From: an uncultured Clostridia bacterium
GTDB lineage: Bacteria > Bacillota > Clostridia > Oscillospirales > Acutalibacteraceae
DNA length: 64,000 bases
Reading direction: 5' to 3'
Assembly: GCA_947585745.1 (NCBI GenBank)
Contig: CANPXF010000002.1
Coordinates: 124,001-188,000 of the forward strand
Both the position numbers and the translations under genes were made by a program. The first letter of the stretch is position 1; the number at the start of each line of letters is the position of its first letter. Below are positions 7,526 through 14,954 of the stretch, piece by piece. The notes beneath the pieces are model-generated. The model was not told where the DNA came from and ran no database searches. It saw only the letters and a program-made list of their open reading frames with translations.

Positions 7526-8317
7526 ATGACTAACGAAGAACTTGTAATTAAAATCAAAAAAGGTAATAAAAATTATATAAACGACTTGTGGATTCAGACC
7601 GAAAAGCTTGCGAATCTAATAATTACCAAATTTTGCGTTTCAAAAGAGAAACGCTTAATGAAACTTGGTATTGAAAAAGCAGACCTTCAGCAAGAAGCGT
7701 TTTTCGCTTTATTACAAGCAATAGACTACTACAAAGAAGATTCAGAATATAAATTCAATACATATTTTACTAACTGTCTTAAAGCTCGATTGTTTGACAT
7801 TGCGGGCTTGCACACTCGAATTAAAGAAGCCAATATACAAGTAAATACTCTTAGCTTAGACGCGCCAATTATGAATGACAAAGACGGTAACGAGGCAGAT
7901 TTATCCTCAATGATACCAGACCCATTCGCAGAAAATGAAATTTTTAAAATCGACGAAAAAGACTATTCAGAAAAATTACATTTTGATTTACAAAAGGCAA
8001 TTTCAAAACTTGATACATCATCAGCATATGTGATAACAGAGCACTATTACAAAAACAAACCTCTTTCATCATTAGCAAACGACTTGAACAAATCAAAAAC
8101 ACGAGTAAGAAACATTCACAAAAAAGCGCTTAGAGAATTGAGAGACTGCCCTACCCTATCAAAGTATAAATTTGAAAGGCTAAAGAGAAATTTAATAGCT
8201 AAAAATTCCCTCGCACCTAAAAACGACACAACTCGATTTAAGTATAGTCGTACAAGCCTTCAAGAAAGGTATGTTGAAAATCTTGAAAAACTTGAAGCTG
8301 AGTTTGACATAATTTAA
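7526..8317 (+). CDS. Sigma-70-family-like factor A of the guaA island
   Basis: The 263-residue protein begins MTNEELVIKIKKGNKNYIND and contains a region-2-like stretch (LGIEKADLQQEAFFALLQAI, DYYKEDSEYKFNTYFTNCLK) with the acidic DLxQE motif that contacts RNA polymerase. A region-4-like part follows (PLSSLANDLNKSKTRVRNIH, KKALRELRD). A basic C-terminal extension of about 60 residues is unusual. GAAAGG before the ATG supports the start. It shares its N-terminal 20 residues with the factor at 10042, so the two arose by duplication. A sigma factor on a 6.6-kb element suggests that the element recruits host polymerase to its own or a helper's promoters. Confidence 0.7.
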   Translation: MTNEELVIKIKKGNKNYINDLWIQTEKLANLIITKFCVSKEKRLMKLGIEKADLQQEAFFALLQAIDYYKEDSEYKFNTYFTNCLKARLFDIAGLHTRIKEANIQVNTLSLDAPIMNDKDGNEADLSSMIPDPFAENEIFKIDEKDYSEKLHFDLQKAISKLDTSSAYVITEHYYKNKPLSSLANDLNKSKTRVRNIHKKALRELRDCPTLSKYKFERLKRNLIAKNSLAPKNDTTRFKYSRTSLQERYVENLEKLEAEFDII

Positions 8318-8326
8318 TATAAATAT

Positions 8327-8375
8327 AACCGTCAACCTTGATTGTTAAATCTCGGTTGGCGGTTATTTTTTATTT
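8327..8375 (+). terminator. Intrinsic terminator after sigma-like factor A
   Basis: AACCGTCAACC at 8327-8337 pairs with GGTTGGCGGTT at 8354-8364, followed by ATTTTTTATTT. It lies between convergent genes. Confidence 0.75.
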
Positions 8376-8591
8376 ATAAGCTTTTATCAACTTTAGCGCT
8401 TCATCTTCTGTAATCTCCTCATAAAGATTATAACACGGGTCCTCGTCATTAAAATATTTTGTAAGTAGTCCTGTACGAATCCATTCTCTTTTTTCAGGTC
8501 TGTAGACGTATTGTAAATGACCTTTACACTTTACAACAAGACCATAGTTATCTATGTCAAGTAATCGATGATATGTAAAATTATTATTCAT
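8370..8591 (-). CDS. Hypothetical small protein
   Basis: The 73-residue protein (MNNNFTYHRLLDIDNYGLVV, KCKGHLQYVYRPEKREWIRT) is rich in aromatic and charged residues and looks like a small beta-rich domain followed by an acidic helix (EEITEDEALKLIKAYK). AGAGGTGAG before the ATG is a good ribosome binding site. It is convergent with the sigma-like gene. I do not recognise the family. Confidence 0.5.
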   Translation of the reverse strand: MNNNFTYHRLLDIDNYGLVVKCKGHLQYVYRPEKREWIRTGLLTKYFNDEDPCYNLYEEITEDEALKLIKAYK

Positions 8592-8980
8592 TTAATCTCA
8601 CCTCTTTAAATATTAAAGCACAAGCCAAACGGGCTTATTTTTATGCCTAAATCAAATTTTAACATTCTGATTGTAAAATTATACTCTTAAAATCAAAAAC
8701 GCGATACAACTGAAAATTGGAAGAATTATGGGCTACTCTCCGGGTATATACCAAATGCCGCAAGAATTTTCTTTATTCTGTTTTTTGGTGCTTTTATTCG
8801 TCATCAATTTTTCCTTCCGGCTTACTCGGACCGTCATAGTATTCACATTCCTTTTATTAAAGATAAATGTCATCAGGAATACGCTCTTTATACTTTTCAC
8901 ATTTCCCATAACCAAAAACATTTTTTACTGGTACAGCATTTTGTGAGCTGGCTCATACAATCATCTCAATAAACTTTAAA
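8592..8980 (-). pseudogene. Gene-free stretch with decayed coding remnants
   Basis: No intact gene is visible. On the minus strand one frame reads AVPVKNVFGYGKCEKYKERI, PDDIYL, two stops, then KECEYYDGPSKPEGKIDDE and stop. The bias to C-x-x-C-like, charged short repeats and the absence of a start suggest remnants of a small phage-type gene. The assignment is weak. Confidence 0.3.
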
Positions 8981-9077
8981 GTTAATGCGCATAAATTGCA
9001 CGAATTAAAGCTGAAAACCTCGTTCGTTTTGTCGGCGTACAAATGTCGAAAAACGTAGTAAAATTATAAATGTCAGG
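8981..9077 (+). repeat. Leader repeat, copy 1
   Basis: This 97-base stretch is an imperfect direct repeat of 9357-9452. Shared blocks include GTTAATRCGCA, AACCTCG, GTTTTGTCRGC and, exactly 24 bases after TTGTCR, TAWAAT followed by TGTCARG. Each copy lies upstream of a small plus-strand gene (66 and 46 bases ahead). It is probably a conserved promoter or regulatory leader. Confidence 0.55.
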
Positions 9078-9142
9078 TAGTTAATCTGACAAAACAAATA
9101 GCTCCCGAAGACAGCGGGAGCTAAAGATTGGAGGTGAAAACC

Positions 9143-9247
9143 TTGGAACAAGGATTCACTTCCGAAGGCTACTATGTAGCTTGCGTCAACGGTATTTGGA
9201 TAACTTTCGTTAGTTATAAAGAATATCTCGACTACATAGCTGATTAG
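9143..9247 (+). CDS. 34-residue small protein with TTG start
   Basis: GGAGGTG followed seven bases later by TTG opens a frame for MEQGFTSEGYYVACVNGIWI, TFVSYKEYLDYIAD. The strong ribosome binding site, the upstream leader repeat and a stem-loop at 9101-9123 (TAGCTCCCG / CGGGAGCTA) support expression. The composition (aromatic, acidic) suggests a small folded protein. No family is recognised. Confidence 0.5.
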   Translation: MEQGFTSEGYYVACVNGIWITFVSYKEYLDYIAD

Positions 9248-9356
9248 CCAAAGGCCCAAATGTGCGCCGGCTTCGGTCATCGTACAAATGGGAACTATTT
9301 GTATTTTATATCAAAATCTCTATTTTGTAAATACTTTTTTCTAAAATAATTTATCT

Positions 9357-9452
9357 GTTAATACGCACAACACGCACAAGAAATTTGCCGGAACCTCGGC
9401 TGTTTTGTCAGCATCTTTTTACGTATAAACACGATATAATTTAATTGTCAAG
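9357..9452 (+). repeat. Leader repeat, copy 2
   Basis: This second copy of the leader described at 8981 has a stronger -10-like TATAAT at 9435-9440 and contains TTTTTACGTATAAA, a string also found near the integrase end at 11860. It precedes the 89-residue gene at 9498. Confidence 0.55.
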
Positions 9453-9497
9453 TGAACAAGAGCTTGAAAAACTAATTAAAAGAAAGAGGTAAATATT

Positions 9498-9767
9498 ATG
9501 TCAACACTCGAACTCACAATGAAAATCAAAGAACTTAAGGAATTAAAAAATATGGCTGATGAGCTTTCAGCCGAGATTAAAGCCATTGAGAATATAATCA
9601 AATGTCACATGGGCGAATCCGAGTTACTGATTGCAGGCGAGTACAAGGTGCGTTGGACAAGAGTTACAAGCAACCGATTCGACAGCACATCATTCAAGAA
9701 GGCAGCACCTGAAATCTATGCTCAGTATCTCAAGCCTACAACAAGCAGAAGATTCTCAATCGCTTAA
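9498..9767 (+). CDS. Phage-type small protein of the kind linked to YqaJ recombinase
   Basis: The 89-residue product has an N-terminal coiled coil (LTMKIKELKELKNMADELSA and on), then GEYKVRWTRVTSNRFDSTSF, KKAAPEIYAQYLKPTTSRRF. The ending with S-N-R-F-D-S and T-S-R-R-F is shared with short phage proteins that commonly stand beside YqaJ-type recombinase genes. No recombinase is present here. AGAGG precedes the ATG. It is likely a DNA-metabolism accessory retained from a phage ancestor. Confidence 0.5.
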   Translation: MSTLELTMKIKELKELKNMADELSAEIKAIENIIKCHMGESELLIAGEYKVRWTRVTSNRFDSTSFKKAAPEIYAQYLKPTTSRRFSIA

Positions 9768-9777
9768 CACAAATAAA

Positions 9778-9814
9778 ATATTCGGGTGGCCGTAACAAAC
9801 CGCTGCCCGAATAT
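9778..9814 (+). promoter_or_regulatory. Stem-loop upstream of the 66-residue gene
   Basis: ATATTCGGG at 9778-9786 pairs perfectly with CCCGAATAT at 9806-9814. No T-run follows, so it is more likely an RNA-stability or translation-control hairpin than a terminator. Confidence 0.4.
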
Positions 9815-9836
9815 GTATATCTAAGAGGTGATACCA

Positions 9837-10037
9837 TTGAATTTATTACTTTTTTATGCGCATATGTTACATGTTGAGGAAAGCATATCAAGCCTTTCAA
9901 GAGCTTTATCTATTTCAGTAGATGAATTTTTTGAATGCGCGCTCTTTAATGATTTTGATACTAACCAAATGCAAATTTTAGCCGAACGTCTTGAGCTTTC
10001 GATGAATCAAGCGGGCATTCTGTTTTTCGGAGGATAA
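9837..10037 (+). CDS. Small HTH-like protein preceding sigma factor B
   Basis: AAGAGGTG places the start at the TTG at 9837, giving 66 residues. The segments SSLSRALSISVDEFFECAL and QMQILAERLELSMNQAGIL are amphipathic helices resembling a degenerate HTH or a helical adaptor. It ends four bases before the sigma-like gene at 10042, so they form one unit. Function is unknown. Confidence 0.5.
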   Translation: MNLLLFYAHMLHVEESISSLSRALSISVDEFFECALFNDFDTNQMQILAERLELSMNQAGILFFGG

Positions 10038-10041
10038 TAAA

Positions 10042-10686
10042 ATGACTAATGAAGAAATTGTAACTGAAATCAAGAAAGGTAACAAGAATTACTTAAGTGA
10101 CTTATGGTCGGCCGTTGAAAAATTTATTATCGGACAAGCTCATAAGTTTCACATTAAATACAATCTAAGGTGCGCTCAGCTTGGCGTAGAGGTAGATGAT
10201 TTAGTACAGGTAGGATATTTTGCTATTTTAGACGCAATCGAAGCATATACAGGTGAATTTAAATTTATTACATATTTAAATTATCACTTACGAAATCAGT
10301 TTTTTATTCTTGCAAAAATGAAGTCAACAGGTTGGCAAAAGAATACCGTACATCAGGCTTGCTCTCTTAATAATTATGTAGGTGAAGATGATAATTTATC
10401 ATATATAGACTTAATTTCAGATACAAAAGCTGAAAAGGCATTTGACGATATAGTTGAAGATGATTATAACAATCAACTCAAAATTGCCTTCTCATCTGCT
10501 TTTTGTGCTTTAACCTCACATCAGCGCGAAGTGATAAAAAGAATTTACATTGACGGTATTACTCTCACGAAATGCGCAAATGAGTTTGGTGTTACTAAAG
10601 GAAGTATTAGCAATTCTAAGGCCGCGGCTTTTAAGAAGTTGAGAAAAGATAAAGAACTTTCAGGGCTTGCATTAACGCTTGCATAA
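10042..10686 (+). CDS. Sigma-70-family-like factor B of the guaA island
   Basis: The 214-residue protein starts MTNEEIVTEIKKGNKNYLSD, nearly the same as factor A at 7526. Region 2 is recognisable (LGVEVDDLVQVGYFAILDAI, then FKFITYLNYHLRNQF). Region 4 is recognisable too (LTSHQREVIKRIYIDGITLT, KCANEFGVTKGSISNSKAAA, FKKLRK), closer to canonical sigma factors than factor A. CGGAGG precedes the ATG. It lies 11 bases before the integrase. It may direct transcription of the element's own leader-repeat promoters. Confidence 0.75.
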   Translation: MTNEEIVTEIKKGNKNYLSDLWSAVEKFIIGQAHKFHIKYNLRCAQLGVEVDDLVQVGYFAILDAIEAYTGEFKFITYLNYHLRNQFFILAKMKSTGWQKNTVHQACSLNNYVGEDDNLSYIDLISDTKAEKAFDDIVEDDYNNQLKIAFSSAFCALTSHQREVIKRIYIDGITLTKCANEFGVTKGSISNSKAAAFKKLRKDKELSGLALTLA

Positions 10687-10697
10687 GAGGTGATTTC

Positions 10698-11750
10698 ATG
10701 CCTACATACAAAGATACTAAAAGAGGCACTTGGTACTGTTGTTTTTATTATACCGATTGGCAAGGTAATAAAAAGCGAAAAATAAAAAGAGGCTTTTCAA
10801 AGCAGAAAGAATCCAAAGAATACGAGCGCTCTTTTCTCGAAAGAGTCCACTCAGACCCGAACATGACTATCGAAAATCTTGTCGAGCTCTATCTTGTCGA
10901 TATGCAAAACAGATTAAGACAATCAACAATGAGTAATAAGAAACAACTCATTGAAACGAAGGTGCTTCCTTATTTCAAAACATTAAAGCTTAACGAGGTA
11001 AAACCTACTACTATAAGGCAATGGCAAAATGAACTGATAGGTAAAGGGTACGCAGAAACATATCTGAAAACTATCAATAATCAACTTTCTGCAATTTTTA
11101 ATTATGCTGTAAAGTATTACGGATTAAGGGAAAACCCATGTCATAAAGCAGGCTCTATGGGTAAAAAGCGTGCAAACGAAATGTTATTTTGGACCAAAGA
11201 CGAATATCTCACCTTTATTAAAACACTTGAGGACAAGCCAATATCGCATTTAGCATATCAGATTTTATATTGGTGTGGATTAAGAGTCGGTGAGCTTCTT
11301 GCGTTAACTTGTGCCGATATAGATTTAGAAGCTAAGACGATTTCAGTAAATAAATCGTTTCAGAGGATAAACAGAGAGGATATTATAACCGAGCCGAAGA
11401 CACCGAAAAGTAACAGAACTATCGCTCTGCCCTCGTTTCTGTGTGATGAACTTGATGAATATATGCAAAAACTTTATAATCATAAGCCGAACACAAGGCT
11501 CATACCCTCAACAAAATCATTTCTTCATCATGAAATGGATAGAGGTTGCAAGTTATCAGGTGTAAAACGTATTCGCGTACATGATTTAAGACATTCGCAC
11601 GCCTCATTATTGATTGAGCTTGGATTCTCGCCAAACTTGATAGCCGAGCGCTTAGGTCATGAGAATATAGAAACAACTCTTAATACATACTCGCATTTAT
11701 ATCCTCATAAACAAAACGAGCTTGCTAAAGTTCTCGATAGCATAAAATGA
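10698..11750 (+). CDS. int: Site-specific tyrosine integrase of the guaA island
   Basis: The 350-residue protein has an N-terminal arm-binding domain (GTWYCCFYYTDWQGNKKRKI), a SAM-like core-binding domain around residues 60-150, and a catalytic domain with Arg in CGLRVGE, the box HDLRHSHA, GHENIETTLNTYSH and the nucleophile Tyr in TYSHLY. AGAGGTGATTTC precedes the ATG. It is the last gene before the guaA 3' end, the usual arrangement for elements integrating there. The C-terminus looks complete, so the element may still be mobile together with the excisionase-like protein at 6629. Confidence 0.92.
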   Translation: MPTYKDTKRGTWYCCFYYTDWQGNKKRKIKRGFSKQKESKEYERSFLERVHSDPNMTIENLVELYLVDMQNRLRQSTMSNKKQLIETKVLPYFKTLKLNEVKPTTIRQWQNELIGKGYAETYLKTINNQLSAIFNYAVKYYGLRENPCHKAGSMGKKRANEMLFWTKDEYLTFIKTLEDKPISHLAYQILYWCGLRVGELLALTCADIDLEAKTISVNKSFQRINREDIITEPKTPKSNRTIALPSFLCDELDEYMQKLYNHKPNTRLIPSTKSFLHHEMDRGCKLSGVKRIRVHDLRHSHASLLIELGFSPNLIAERLGHENIETTLNTYSHLYPHKQNELAKVLDSIK

Positions 11751-11784
11751 TTTTTTTAAAAAGAATTTAAGGGAAAGGCACCTG

Positions 11785-11922
11785 TTTTTCCGTACCCTAT
11801 GGAGAATTATACGGAAAACCCTATTAGTATTGCACGTAAAGCCTATTAAATTAAAACTATTTTACGTATAAAGCGCACGGATTTCCCCTTAAAACTTTCC
11901 GTATTTTCCGTATGTTTCCGGG
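11785..11922. repeat. TTTCCGTA repeats beside the right attachment site
   Basis: TTTCCGTA-type boxes occur at 11785-11794, inverted at 11810-11818, and in tandem at 11895-11912, with a further TTTCCGG at 11915-11921. They sit between the integrase stop and the guaA junction, where arm-type binding sites for integrase or excisionase are expected. The 300 bases 11751-12051 contain no gene. Confidence 0.5.
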
Positions 11923-12002
11923 GTAGTAGTTTTGCCTTTAATTTTGCTTAAAAACAGCCGAAATTGTGGAAAATGGCATCATAACAGCATCACGGACAAA
12001 AT

Positions 12003-12046
12003 AAAAAGCCCAAAAAGTCAGGTTTTATCTGGCTTTCAGGGCTTTT
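12003..12046 (-). terminator. Intrinsic terminator downstream of guaA
   Basis: Read leftward, AAAAGCCCT pairs with GGGCTTTTT around an imperfect inner stem, followed by ATTTT. It lies on the element side of the attachment core, so the inserted element supplies the purine operon terminator. The inner part repeats TTTTATCTGGCTTT from 6184-6197. Confidence 0.65.
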
Positions 12047-12049
12047 ACT

Positions 12050-12065
12050 CTTTACTCCCACTCGA
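12050..12065. other. Right attachment site in the guaA 3' end
   Basis: TTACTCCCACTCGATTG here corresponds to TTATTCCCACTCGACTG at 5441-5457. It covers the IEWE-stop codons of guaA. The core TCCCACTCGA is identical in both. Confidence 0.72.
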
Positions 12066-13593
12066 TTGTTCCGGGGGGTTTGCTTGTAATGTCGTAAACT
12101 ACTCTGTTTACATTGGGACATTCGTTTATTATACGACCGGCTACTCTGGAGAGAATGTCATAGGGAATTTTCGCAAAGTCGGCTGTCATAAAATCATCGG
12201 TTGTTACTGCGCGGATTGCAATAAGATGGTCGTAGGTTCTGTGGTCGCCCATAACGCCTACGGTTTTTACATCGGGCAGAACAGCAAAAAACTGACTTAA
12301 ATCCTTTTCCAAACCGCTCTTTTTTATTTCGTCACGGAATACTGAGTCCGCATCCTGAAGAATTTTTATTTTTTCCTGTGTTATTTCACCGATTATACGC
12401 ACACCAAGTCCGGGTCCGGGGAAAGGCTGACGCCACACAAGTTCCTTAGGTATTCCGAGGAGCTCTCCCACCTTGCGGACTTCGTCTTTAAACAGGTCGC
12501 AAAGCGGTTCAATTATATCGTTAAATTTTATATCGTCGGGCATTTCCACCTTGTTATGGTGGGTTTTTATTTTATCCGCGTCGCCCTTACCGCTTTCGAT
12601 GCAGTCGGGATAAATTGTACCTTGGGCAAAAAATCCGCCGTCCGCTTCTTCCCTGATTTTATTCCAGAATACATTGTAAAATTCCGTTCCGATTATTTTA
12701 CGTTTTTTTTCGGGGTCCGTAACACCTTTGAGCTTTGATACAAACTCTTCTCCGCAATTTACGCGCACGAATTTCATATCAAACAGCTTTGTAAATGTAT
12801 TTTCGACGAAGTCGCCCTCGTCCTTTCGCATAAGCCCCTGGTCGACAAAAACGCAGGTCAGCTGGCTACCGACCGCTTTACTTAAAAGCGCCGCGGCAAC
12901 GGAGGAATCAACTCCTCCCGAAAGTCCTAAAACAACCTTTTTATCTCCGATTTTTTCTCGAAGCGACTTTACGGTATTTTCAATAAAGCCCTCCATTCTC
13001 CAGTCGCCCTTACATTTACAAACTTTAAATATAAAATTATACAAAAGCTTATTTCCAAATTCGGTGTGGGTAACCTCGGGGTGAAACTGCACGGCATAAA
13101 TATTCTCATTAACATTTTCCATTGCCGCTACGGGACAATTGTCGCTGTGAGCGGTAATTTCAAAATTCTCGGGTACTTCTATGATTTTATCCGTGTGGCT
13201 CATCCAAACGACACTATTAGGAATACCGCTGAACAAAATACTGTCCTTATTATCAACAGTCATTTCGATTTTTCCGTACTCTCTTGTATCGGAGGTTTCA
13301 ACCTTACCGCCTCGCATCCAGCAGATAAGCTGACATCCGTAACAAATGCCGAGCACGGGAATACCGAGATTTAAAATTTCTTTATCATAATGGGGCGAGC
13401 TCATATCAAAAACAGAATTCGGACCGCCCGTAAAAATTATACCCTTATAATTTTCTGATTTTATTTCATCTATGCTTGTCGTATAAGGCTTTATTTCAGC
13501 ATAAACATTGTGGTCGCGGACACGTCTGGCGATAAGCTGATTATACTGACCGCCAAAATCCAGAACAAGGATTTTCTCTTTAACTTTGCTCAT
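12052..13593 (-). CDS. guaA: GMP synthase (glutamine-hydrolysing)
   Basis: The enzyme converts XMP to GMP with glutamine and ATP in the cytosol. The 513 residues comprise a class I glutamine amidotransferase domain with nucleophile Cys84 in GICYGCQ and the HPEV motif, an ATP pyrophosphatase domain with the P-loop GLSGGVDSS, and the C-terminal dimerisation domain ending PPGTIEWE. The length is normal. It is the last gene of the purine operon, 67 bases after purA. Its last codons serve as the integration site for the island to the left, and the coding sequence is preserved. Confidence 0.97.
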   Translation of the reverse strand: MSKVKEKILVLDFGGQYNQLIARRVRDHNVYAEIKPYTTSIDEIKSENYKGIIFTGGPNSVFDMSSPHYDKEILNLGIPVLGICYGCQLICWMRGGKVETSDTREYGKIEMTVDNKDSILFSGIPNSVVWMSHTDKIIEVPENFEITAHSDNCPVAAMENVNENIYAVQFHPEVTHTEFGNKLLYNFIFKVCKCKGDWRMEGFIENTVKSLREKIGDKKVVLGLSGGVDSSVAAALLSKAVGSQLTCVFVDQGLMRKDEGDFVENTFTKLFDMKFVRVNCGEEFVSKLKGVTDPEKKRKIIGTEFYNVFWNKIREEADGGFFAQGTIYPDCIESGKGDADKIKTHHNKVEMPDDIKFNDIIEPLCDLFKDEVRKVGELLGIPKELVWRQPFPGPGLGVRIIGEITQEKIKILQDADSVFRDEIKKSGLEKDLSQFFAVLPDVKTVGVMGDHRTYDHLIAIRAVTTDDFMTADFAKIPYDILSRVAGRIINECPNVNRVVYDITSKPPGTIEWE

Positions 13594-13660
13594 AACATTC
13601 CTTCCTTTCCATTTTAATAAAACACAGCCTTATCGTATCTGATAAGGCGTGTATATAAAA

Positions 13661-14938
13661 TTATCTGTAGATTATATCATCTCTTGACGGGCCGTTTGAA
13701 ACAATCCCGATATGTACCCCGATTTCTTTTTCTGCGAATTCAATATATTCACGACATTCCTTGGGTAAGTCCTCATATTTTTTAATTCCCGTAACATCGC
13801 ACTTCCAGCCTTTAAGTTTTTTAAGTACCGGCTTACATCTTTTTAGCCTTGTAGTACTCGGAAAATAATCAATGATTTCACCGTCAAGCTCATATCCAAC
13901 ACACACGGGAATTTCATCAAGATAGCCGAGAGCGTCAATGACCGTAAACGCAACTGTTGTAGCGCCCTGAACCTGACATCCGTATCGGCTTGCAACGAGG
14001 TCGAGCCAACCCATTCTTCTCGGGCGTCCCGTTGTCGCTCCAAACTCTCCGCCGTCACCGCCGAAATTTCTGAGCTTATCAGCCTCCTCGCCGAAAATTT
14101 CAGAAACAAACTCACCTGCGCCGACCGCGCTCGAATATGCTTTTACAACCGTTACAACCTCTTTTATTTCATACGGCGGAATACCCGCGCCGACAGCACC
14201 GTAACCGGCAATGGTATTTGACGATGTTACCATAGGATAGATGCCGAAATCGGTGTCTTTAAGAGAGCCGAGCTGACCCTCGAGAAGAATATTTTTTCCG
14301 TTTGCAATAGCCTCTCTGACAAAACTAAACGAATCGCCTACATACGGAGCAAGTATTTCCTTATACTCCATAAGCTTTGCGAACACATCGTCAACTGAAA
14401 TTTCTTCTTTATTATATAGATTTTTTAATGTTGCATTTTTAATTTCAACAGCATGAGCGATTTTCTCTTTAAGGCTGTCTACATCATCGTAAAGCTCGTT
14501 AATCTGAAATCCGATTTTGCTGTATTTGTCTGAATAAAACGGGGCTATACCGCTTTTAGTAGAGCCGAAGGAATTTTTTCCGAGCCTTTCTTCCTCATAG
14601 CAGTCAAACGCTACATGATACGGCATTACAATCTGCGCTCTGTCGGAAACAAGGACCTTTGGCTCAGGAACTCCCCGCTGTTCAAGCTCTTTCATTTCCC
14701 TAACAAAATTCTCAACGCTGAAAGCTACGCCGTTGCCGATTATATTAGTAATATTCTGATGAAACACCCCCGACGGAAGCTGATGAAGCGCAAATTTTCC
14801 GTAATTATTAATGATGGTATGACCTGCGTTCGCGCCTCCCTGAAAACGGATTACAACATCGCTGTCATTGGCAAGAACATCGGTGATTTTTCCCTTGCCT
14901 TCATCGCCCCAGTTGGCGCCTACTATAGCTTTAACCAT
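13661..14938 (-). CDS. purA: Adenylosuccinate synthetase
   Basis: It joins aspartate to IMP using GTP, the first step from IMP to AMP. The 425-residue sequence shows the signature GANWGDEGKGK at the N-terminus, QGGANAGHTI, the GSTKSGIAP segment and TTGRPRRMGWLD. Length and motifs are those of an intact family member. GAGAAAAATT precedes the ATG. It stands 17 bases after purB, whose product acts next in the same branch. Confidence 0.97.
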   Translation of the reverse strand: MVKAIVGANWGDEGKGKITDVLANDSDVVIRFQGGANAGHTIINNYGKFALHQLPSGVFHQNITNIIGNGVAFSVENFVREMKELEQRGVPEPKVLVSDRAQIVMPYHVAFDCYEEERLGKNSFGSTKSGIAPFYSDKYSKIGFQINELYDDVDSLKEKIAHAVEIKNATLKNLYNKEEISVDDVFAKLMEYKEILAPYVGDSFSFVREAIANGKNILLEGQLGSLKDTDFGIYPMVTSSNTIAGYGAVGAGIPPYEIKEVVTVVKAYSSAVGAGEFVSEIFGEEADKLRNFGGDGGEFGATTGRPRRMGWLDLVASRYGCQVQGATTVAFTVIDALGYLDEIPVCVGYELDGEIIDYFPSTTRLKRCKPVLKKLKGWKCDVTGIKKYEDLPKECREYIEFAEKEIGVHIGIVSNGPSRDDIIYR

Positions 14939-14954
14939 AATTTTTCTCCTTAGC

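Noticed and set aside
8728-8946. Plus-strand hydrophobic 72-codon frame
   Set aside because: No ribosome binding site, and the opposite strand carries a better, though decayed, coding pattern.
11932-12300. Plus-strand frame of 122 codons over the guaA 3' end
   Set aside because: It lies antisense to guaA and across the attachment site, with no ribosome binding site; it is a shadow of guaA.
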